Origin: an uncultured Sphingomonadaceae bacterium
GTDB lineage: Bacteria > Pseudomonadota > Alphaproteobacteria > Sphingomonadales > Sphingomonadaceae
Direction: 5' to 3'
NCBI GenBank assembly: GCA_946479505.1
Contig: CAMLGC010000046.1
Coordinates: forward strand, 1 to 20,044
DNA: 20,044 nucleotides
The notes below the pieces were generated by a model that saw only the letters and a program-made list of their open reading frames with translations, was not told where the DNA came from and searched no databases. Shown in pieces: positions 14,894 through 20,044 of this stretch. Position numbers and translations under genes: made by a program. Positions within the stretch are counted from its first letter, which is position 1. Every line of letters starts with the position of its first letter.

Positions 14894-16782
14894 CCGAACA
14901 CCCGCTTCATCGAGCGCTCCAGCATCAGGAGCTGCCAGAGCGTGCGCCCGTGCTCGGCGCGACCCGAGCGGTGGTCCTCGACGAGGCGGTCGATCGCACG
15001 CATGTCGAGCCAACCGGTATCGGCAAGCGTCTTCGAGACCGCCAGCCCCTTCGCCTCCTCGACGAGCGGCCCGCGGAACCAGGCGCTGACCGGGGTCACG
15101 AACCCCATTTTGGGCCGATAAAGCACGTCGCGCGGCAGATACCGCTCCATCGCCTTCTTCATCAGCCATTTGCCCTGCCCGCGTCGCAGCCGCATCGAAA
15201 CGGGCAAGGTCGCCGCGAATTCGAGCAGACGGTGGTCGAGCAGCGGCTCGCGCGCTTCGAGGCTGACGGCCATGCTCGTCCGGTCGGTCTTGGTGAGAAT
15301 GTCGCCGGGGAGCCAATGGACGATGTCGGCATATTGTACGCGATCGAGCGGGTCGCGCGCGGGGGCGTTGCGCATCGTCTCGACATAGCGCGCCTCGCCG
15401 CGATGGCCACCGAGCGCGCGCTTGGCCGCGTCGGTGTAGAGCACCGACCGCAGTGCCGGCGTGGTGACGCCAACCGAGCGCGCATAGGCCTCCGCGCCGT
15501 CCTCGGCCAGCGCGAGCAGCGTCGTCTTGAAGCGCAACGGCCGCGGCGCCCAATCCAGCTTGGGATACCAGCCGCCGAGCGCGCCGAAGAGGCTGGCGCG
15601 CAAATCAGGCGGCAACAATCCGCGCACGCGCTCCTCGGCCGCCTGGAACTTGTAGCGGCGATAACCCGCGAGCGCCTCGTCGGCGCCGTCGCCCGATAGC
15701 GCCACCGTCACGCTCTCGCGGGCGAGCGCGCAGACCTTGTAGGTCGCGAGTGCGGAGGCGTCGGCGAAGGGCTCGTCGAACGCAGCGACGAGCGTGTCGA
15801 CCAGCCCGAAATCGTCCGCGGCGACGACGCGCTCGCGGTGATCGGTGGCGAAGCGTTGCGCGACGGCATCGGCGTAGCGCCGCTCGTCATAGCCGCCCTC
15901 GTCGAAACCGATCGTGCAGGTCTTCACCGCGCGCTTCGACGCCTCGGCCATCAGTGCGACCACCGCCGAGCTATCGATTCCGCCCGAGAGGAACGCCCCC
16001 AAAGGCACGTCCGCCACCATCCGCGAGCGCACCGCGGCACGCATCCGTTCGACCAGCTCCTCCTCGAGCGCCGCCGCCGATCCGCGTGCGCGATCGGAGA
16101 AGTCGAGTGCCCACCAGCGCGATGGCGCGGGCACCGGTTTGCCGCGCTCGACGAGAAGGGAGTGCCCGGCGGGAAGCTTCTTCACGCCGGCGACGAGGCA
16201 AGTATCGTCGGGTACGTAGCCGAGCGCCATGAAATCCTCGACCGCGCGGATGTCCGGATTGCGGCGGAGCAGCGGGTGCGCGAGCAGACCCTTCAGTTCG
16301 GAGGCGAAGGCAATCGCGCCGTCGGCCAGCTCGACATAGTGAAGCGGCTTCACGCCCAGCCGGTCGCGCGCGAGGAACAGGCATTGCCGCCCTGCATCGT
16401 GGAGCGCGAAGGCGAACATGCCGTTGAGCCGCGCCAGCATGCCCGACCCCCAGGCGCGCCAGCCGTGGAGCAACACTTCGGTGTCGCTTCCGGTGCGGAA
16501 CACCGCGCCGTTCGCCTCGAGCTCGGCGCGCACCTCGCGGAAATTGTAGATTTCGCCGTTATAGGTAACGGTGATCGCGCCGTCCTCGCTCGCCATCGGC
16601 TGCGCGCCGCCGCCGAGGTCGATGATCGACAGCCGCCGATGCCCGAAGCCGACGCCGGGCGCGGTCCAGATGCCGCTGCCGTCGGGGCCGCGATGTGCGA
16701 GCACCTCGGTCATCGCGGCGATCCGCTGCGGGTCCACCGGCTTGGGAGTCGCGGGATAGAACAGCCCCGCAATGCCGCACAT
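14890..16782 (-). CDS. XrtA/PEP-CTERM-associated amidotransferase, asparagine synthase family
   Basis: A 630-residue protein. The N-terminal class II glutamine amidotransferase domain starts with the catalytic Cys2 (MCGIAGLF) and carries RGPDGSG, RLSIIDL and TYNGEIYNF. The C-terminal asparagine-synthetase domain carries the ATP pyrophosphate loop SGGIDSS (266-272) and SGDGADEALAGY. Length and context match the XrtA-associated amidotransferase subfamily, found with exosortase A loci and thought to act in exopolysaccharide or modified-sugar formation rather than asparagine supply. Its ATG shares one base with the exosortase stop (TGATG), so it is translated with it. The family call is firm; the substrate is unknown. 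The open frame running further upstream in the same phase is a shadow. Confidence 0.92.
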   Translation of the reverse strand: MCGIAGLFYPATPKPVDPQRIAAMTEVLAHRGPDGSGIWTAPGVGFGHRRLSIIDLGGGAQPMASEDGAITVTYNGEIYNFREVRAELEANGAVFRTGSDTEVLLHGWRAWGSGMLARLNGMFAFALHDAGRQCLFLARDRLGVKPLHYVELADGAIAFASELKGLLAHPLLRRNPDIRAVEDFMALGYVPDDTCLVAGVKKLPAGHSLLVERGKPVPAPSRWWALDFSDRARGSAAALEEELVERMRAAVRSRMVADVPLGAFLSGGIDSSAVVALMAEASKRAVKTCTIGFDEGGYDERRYADAVAQRFATDHRERVVAADDFGLVDTLVAAFDEPFADASALATYKVCALARESVTVALSGDGADEALAGYRRYKFQAAEERVRGLLPPDLRASLFGALGGWYPKLDWAPRPLRFKTTLLALAEDGAEAYARSVGVTTPALRSVLYTDAAKRALGGHRGEARYVETMRNAPARDPLDRVQYADIVHWLPGDILTKTDRTSMAVSLEAREPLLDHRLLEFAATLPVSMRLRRGQGKWLMKKAMERYLPRDVLYRPKMGFVTPVSAWFRGPLVEEAKGLAVSKTLADTGWLDMRAIDRLVEDHRSGRAEHGRTLWQLLMLERSMKRVFG

Positions 16783-18311
16783 CAGCGCGCCTCGGCGATA
16801 GTCTTGTCGACAAGCCGATCGAGCGGCCCGAGCGCGCGGGCGAAGCGCGCGATTTCGGCACGTGGATCGGCGTCGGGCGCAACCTCGGCCGAAAGATGAA
16901 TAGCGGCCGCGCGCTGCGGGCCGCCCAGCAGCCGCGCCTTCAGGGTTTCCAGTTTCACGCGTTTCTCGCTCGCGGTGACGACATCGCCGATGACGTACCA
17001 CGTCGCGACGACCCGTTCGACCGGCCCGCGCGTGATCCGCATCGCCGATCCGCCGGCGATGTCGGACTGATCCTCGACGCGGACCCACACATCGTCCTCG
17101 CGCAGCACGCCGGTGCCGAACGAAACGACCTCCTTGCCCTCGGACTGGCTCGCGAAGACGGCAATCGAGAGGTCCACATTGTCGCGACCGTTCGTGTAGC
17201 GGCCGAAAAGAAAGTGATCCGCCGCCGGATAGGAAGGTGCCCAGGGCGCGCGCGTGCTCACCGGCGCGCGCTGCCAGCCCGGCACGACGGGAAGATCGAT
17301 CCGGTCGCGGATCGGCGTCGCGCGGCCCGCGATCGCCACCGACCAACTCGGAAATACCGCCGCCACCGCGAGCACCAACGCCGCGCCGACCCAAAGGTCG
17401 ATGCGGTATCGCGGCGTCGCCTGGAGCTCGGCGGCGTCGAACCACGGCGCGCGCGGGTCGCGATCGAACCATTTCCAGCCGATCGCGAGCACGGCGGCCA
17501 TCACCAGCCCGAAGAACACCCAACCATAGACGATATGGTCGTATCCGGTCGCCTGCTCGACCGAGGTGAGGTGCGCGGCGTAGATCGTTCCGAACGCGCG
17601 CACTCCGTTGGCGAGCACGGGCACGATCAGCGCCATCGCCATGAACGCCGCACGGCGCCCCCACGAGACGTAGCAGACATTGGCGACGAGCGTCCCGTAG
17701 GCGATCATCGCGATCACGAACTTGGCCCCCGAGCATGCCTCGGCGACCTCGAACCAGCCATTGGGGATGGTGATAAGCACGCCATCGACATGCGCAGGCA
17801 CGCCGGCGAGGTGGAGCAACGGCATCACCATCGCGACGGTGACATTCTGGAGGGGCTCCTCCAACCCCTGGCCGAACGGCACGAGAAAGAAGGCATAGGC
17901 GAGCGGGAACAGCAGCCCGCGCGCGACCTGCGGGCCGAGCAGCGTCACCACCGATCCCTGGAGCATCATCACCAGCCCGAGCTGCCGTGCGAGCGCGACG
18001 CCCGCCGCGTCGCCCGTCAGCCACCCCGCCCCGCCGGCGGCGACCAGCGCAAGGCCGGGCCACCAGGCGGTCGGGGTGAGCTGCGCCAGATCGTCGCGCC
18101 GCTGCCAGACGAGCCAGGCGAGCACCGGGCCGATGAACAGGCAGTGGCCGAAGGTGGTGCTCGTCCACCACAGATGCCCGAGATCGGCGACATCCGCGCG
18201 GAACAGCAGCAGCAGCAGCGCCGCAACGCCGCCGAGCGCGACCAGGTGGCGGCGCCAGAGGGTCGCAGTGCCCGCGGTGTCGAACTCGGCAGAGCGGATC
18301 GCGATGGTCAT
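16782..18311 (-). CDS. xrtA: Exosortase A fused to an EpsI domain
   Basis: A 509-residue fusion. Residues about 20-290 form the polytopic exosortase, with about eight helices and the catalytic triad C193 (VAEACSGAKF), R238 (NGVRAFGT) and H259 (GYDHIVYGW). This integral-membrane cysteine transpeptidase is proposed to process PEP-CTERM proteins. Residues about 300-509 are an EpsI domain (one helix at about 305-325, then the soluble GRYTNGRDNVDLSIAVFASQ region), elsewhere often a separate protein encoded beside xrtA. The frame is uninterrupted across the junction, and such fusions are known in sphingomonads. The ATG at 18309-18311 overlaps the upstream glycosyltransferase stop by 4 bp. No PEP-CTERM substrate is encoded in this window. 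Confidence 0.92.
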   Translation of the reverse strand: MTIAIRSAEFDTAGTATLWRRHLVALGGVAALLLLLFRADVADLGHLWWTSTTFGHCLFIGPVLAWLVWQRRDDLAQLTPTAWWPGLALVAAGGAGWLTGDAAGVALARQLGLVMMLQGSVVTLLGPQVARGLLFPLAYAFFLVPFGQGLEEPLQNVTVAMVMPLLHLAGVPAHVDGVLITIPNGWFEVAEACSGAKFVIAMIAYGTLVANVCYVSWGRRAAFMAMALIVPVLANGVRAFGTIYAAHLTSVEQATGYDHIVYGWVFFGLVMAAVLAIGWKWFDRDPRAPWFDAAELQATPRYRIDLWVGAALVLAVAAVFPSWSVAIAGRATPIRDRIDLPVVPGWQRAPVSTRAPWAPSYPAADHFLFGRYTNGRDNVDLSIAVFASQSEGKEVVSFGTGVLREDDVWVRVEDQSDIAGGSAMRITRGPVERVVATWYVIGDVVTASEKRVKLETLKARLLGGPQRAAAIHLSAEVAPDADPRAEIARFARALGPLDRLVDKTIAEAR

Positions 18312-19501
18312 GCCGCGCTCCTGTGCTGTTCGGGAAAACCCATCAGCGCGTCGAGCGGCGCAAGCCGGGCGTCCCAGCCGTAGCGCTCGATCGAGCGCGC
18401 CCGCGCTGCCTTGCCGAGCGCCTCGGCTCCAGCACGATCGGCAAGCAGCCCGACCACCGCATGCGCAATTCCGGCCGCATCGGCGGCGACACGGATCGTG
18501 CCCGCATGGTCGATCCCCTCCGCCGCGGCGGCCGACGCGACCACCGGCCGCGCCATCGCCATCGCTTCGAGCACCTTGTTCTGCACCCCGCGCGCGAGCT
18601 TGAGCGGCGCGACCACCACCGACGCCGCCGCGAGCCACCCGCGCACGTCCTCGACCTCGCCGGTGACGATTACGCCGGGAAGGCGGCCGAGCGCGGCGAC
18701 GCTCGCATCGGGGTTTCGCCCGACGATCGCGAAGGTCGCGCGGTTCGATCGACGGATGCGCGGCAGGATGGCATCGACGAACCACTGCACCGCCTCGACA
18801 TTGGGGCGATAATCCATTTGTCCGGTGAAGGCGATCAGCGGCCGCGGCGCTTCCGCCTCCTCGAAGGCGGCGTCCGGATCGAAGCGGCGGGTGTCGATGC
18901 CGTTTTCGACCGCGACCACCCTGCCCCCGCCTCCGGTGGTTCGGAATAGCTCCGCCTCGGCCTCGCTCACGAACAGGCTCGCATCGGCACGCGCCGACAC
19001 CACGCGCTCGAACGCACCGAGCAGCCGCGCCTCGCGCCGCATCATCCACGAGGCGGGGAACCCGGCGCGCTCGGAATAACCTGTGAACTTCGCCGAATCG
19101 ACATCGACGAAGTCCATCACGACGCGCGGCCCATCGGCCGGCAGATACTGCGCCATCTGCCCGGAAAAGCAGAAGATCGTGTCGATCGAATGTGTTGCGA
19201 GAATCCGCTTGCACGCCGCATCAAAGGTGTGATCGGCGAACGCGGTGAGCGAGACGGGCTTGCCGTTCGCCAGCGCCTCGATCGCCGCCTGCGCGCGGGG
19301 CTTGCGGCGGCGGATGATGGTGCAGCTTGCGGTCCACTCGGCCAGCGCCGCCTCGCGGTTCACATCGCGCGAATCGTCCGCAAAGGCGACGAGATGCACG
19401 CGAGCGTAGCGCGCGAGGTGCTTGAGCAGATGGAAGCTGCGGATCTTGTCGCCCCGATCGGGCGGATAGGGCACGCGGTGCGCGAGAAACAGGACGTCCA
19501 T
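18308..19501 (-). CDS. XrtA/PEP-CTERM-associated glycosyltransferase (GT1/GT4-like)
   Basis: A 397-residue GT-B-fold glycosyltransferase of the type encoded beside exosortase A (TIGR03087/Stp1-like). The N-terminus MDVLFLAHRVPYPPDRGDKIRSFHLLKHLA is characteristic of this subfamily. The C-terminal nucleotide-sugar domain shows LIAFTGQMDYRPNVEAVQWF, FAIVGRNP, and the conserved KLARGVQNKVLEAMAMARPVVAS with the E-x7-like donor-binding acid. It is expected to extend a repeat unit of an exopolysaccharide on the cytoplasmic face. Its ATG shares its A with the FemAB-like stop (TGATG), and its stop overlaps xrtA. The sugar is unknown. Confidence 0.9.
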   Translation of the reverse strand: MDVLFLAHRVPYPPDRGDKIRSFHLLKHLARYARVHLVAFADDSRDVNREAALAEWTASCTIIRRRKPRAQAAIEALANGKPVSLTAFADHTFDAACKRILATHSIDTIFCFSGQMAQYLPADGPRVVMDFVDVDSAKFTGYSERAGFPASWMMRREARLLGAFERVVSARADASLFVSEAEAELFRTTGGGGRVVAVENGIDTRRFDPDAAFEEAEAPRPLIAFTGQMDYRPNVEAVQWFVDAILPRIRRSNRATFAIVGRNPDASVAALGRLPGVIVTGEVEDVRGWLAAASVVVAPLKLARGVQNKVLEAMAMARPVVASAAAAEGIDHAGTIRVAADAAGIAHAVVGLLADRAGAEALGKAARARSIERYGWDARLAPLDALMGFPEQHRSAA

Positions 19502-20044
19502 CAGCCCAGTCCCTTCGCGATCATCGGTCCCAACCGATTGGCAACCCAGAGCGGCATTTTCTGCCACGCCTTCACCTGGAGCCGGTAGCGCGGGCTCGCC
19601 GGATTGATTTCGCGCTTCGCCGCGCCGTCGACGGTGCGGACGGCATAGGCGAGCGGCGCGGGCTCGAAGCCCCAGTTCTTCTTGAACGCCGCCGCGCCCG
19701 TCCCTGCCTTTGAGCGACCAAAGTCGAACCGGATGCAGCCGCGCGTCCGCGCGTGCCGCATCAGCTCGAAATACATGCGATCGTTCGCGCGCAACCCCCG
19801 CGCCGAAAAAGTACCGCCACCCCAATAGGGATAGACCGTTTCGTTGACATAGAGATTGAGGACGCTCGCGACCGCCCTATCCTGGTATCGGATCGTCAGA
19901 ATGTCGGCCGCATCGCCGAACTCGTCGAGCATCGCGCGGAACAAGGCGGCCGGGAAAACCGGAGTGCCGAGATTCCGCACCGATTCGGCATAGACCGCAT
20001 AATGCTCGCGCGCTCTGGCCGCATCGGTGCCGATCGCCACGGTG
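19501..20044 (-). CDS. FemAB-like XrtA/PEP-CTERM-associated protein (C-terminal part, runs off the window)
   Basis: About 181 C-terminal residues are present, roughly half of the usual length for the FemAB-related family found with XrtA loci (TIGR03019). The visible half of the GNAT-like fold includes ILTIRYQDRAVASVLNLYVNETVYPYWGGGT, RMYFELMRHARTRGCIRFDFGRSKAGTGAAAFKKNWGFEP and the NPASPRYRLQVKAWQKMPLWVANRLGP tail, all characteristic of the subfamily. FemAB proteins add amino acids from aminoacyl-tRNA to peptidoglycan stem peptides; the XrtA-linked members probably act in exopolysaccharide or PEP-CTERM processing. The start lies beyond 20044. Its stop is shared as TGATG with the glycosyltransferase gene. 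Confidence 0.88.
   Translation of the reverse strand, partial: TVAIGTDAARAREHYAVYAESVRNLGTPVFPAALFRAMLDEFGDAADILTIRYQDRAVASVLNLYVNETVYPYWGGGTFSARGLRANDRMYFELMRHARTRGCIRFDFGRSKAGTGAAAFKKNWGFEPAPLAYAVRTVDGAAKREINPASPRYRLQVKAWQKMPLWVANRLGPMIAKGLG

Noticed and set aside
14890..16782. Ordinary asparagine synthetase asnB
   Set aside because: Length, sequence style and tight coupling to xrtA fit the XrtA-associated amidotransferase subfamily instead.
16783..18171. Upstream continuation of the amidotransferase frame, giving a possible 1093-residue protein
   Set aside because: The extension overlaps xrtA in another frame and is Arg/Ala/Gly-rich without motifs. The catalytic Cys2 after the ATG at 16782 defines the real N-terminus.
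16695..18383. A 562-residue open frame antisense to xrtA
   Set aside because: Its composition is dominated by Arg, His, Asp and Glu as the mirror of hydrophobic codons; xrtA on the other strand has all catalytic residues.

Overview
The window is high-GC, gene-dense DNA that reads as a member of the Sphingomonadaceae (Alphaproteobacteria, Sphingomonas-like). The evidence is gene content. There is a four-gene exosortase A (XrtA) locus with a fused exosortase/EpsI protein, a ctaA-cutA-rplM-rpsI block, a dxs...tlyA unit and a MarR/ilvE divergent pair. Genus and species cannot be fixed from this sequence. I find no rRNA, tRNA, CRISPR array or complete insertion sequence. No gene-free stretch exceeds about 130 bp.

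Layout. (1) 1-331 (-): 5' part of a branched-chain aminotransferase gene (ilvE), cut off by an AT-rich 34-bp edge with in-frame stops. A MarR regulator (375-884, +) diverges from it. (2) 881-6592 (-): a co-directional run, in transcription order dxs, vapB, vapC, tlyA, tspO, ubiK-like, ybjN-like, proC. The vapBC toxin-antitoxin pair sits between dxs and tlyA and carries its own promoter and a perfect inverted-repeat operator. (3) 6690-8106: a GNAT acetyltransferase (+) converges on a Zur-like Fur-family regulator (-). A MerC-family membrane protein (-) lies upstream of the regulator, with a Zur-box-like palindrome over its promoter. (4) 8215-10693 (+): heme A synthase ctaA, cutA, then rplM-rpsI with a clear promoter, a leader hairpin and a strong intrinsic terminator. 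(5) 10765-13270 (-): a polytopic GT-C-like protein and a GtrB/ArnC-type GT2 glycosyltransferase, probably acting together on a lipid-linked sugar. (6) 13403-14893 (+): a Tat-exported alpha/beta hydrolase and a MAPEG membrane protein. (7) 14890-20044 (-): the XrtA module, in transcription order FemAB-like protein (entering from outside the window), glycosyltransferase, fused exosortase-EpsI, and XrtA-associated amidotransferase. All joints overlap by 1-4 nt.

How the parts relate. Regions 5 and 7 are cell-envelope or exopolysaccharide functions. Region 7 matches the known XrtA/PEP-CTERM-associated assembly. Region 3 looks like a small zinc circuit, with Zur next to a putative metal transporter that it probably represses. 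Region 2 is housekeeping (isoprenoid precursor synthesis, rRNA methylation, quinone biosynthesis accessory factor, proline synthesis) with one accessory cassette, vapBC.

Nothing here is clearly a wholly new system. The most useful leads are: vapBC placed so that tlyA starts with TTG inside the toxin gene; the missing canonical start of proC (an ATC at ideal Shine-Dalgarno spacing, or a one-base A-tract indel); the Zur-box/merC arrangement; the broken ilvE edge; and three of four convergent gene pairs sharing an exact 4-bp stop-codon overlap.
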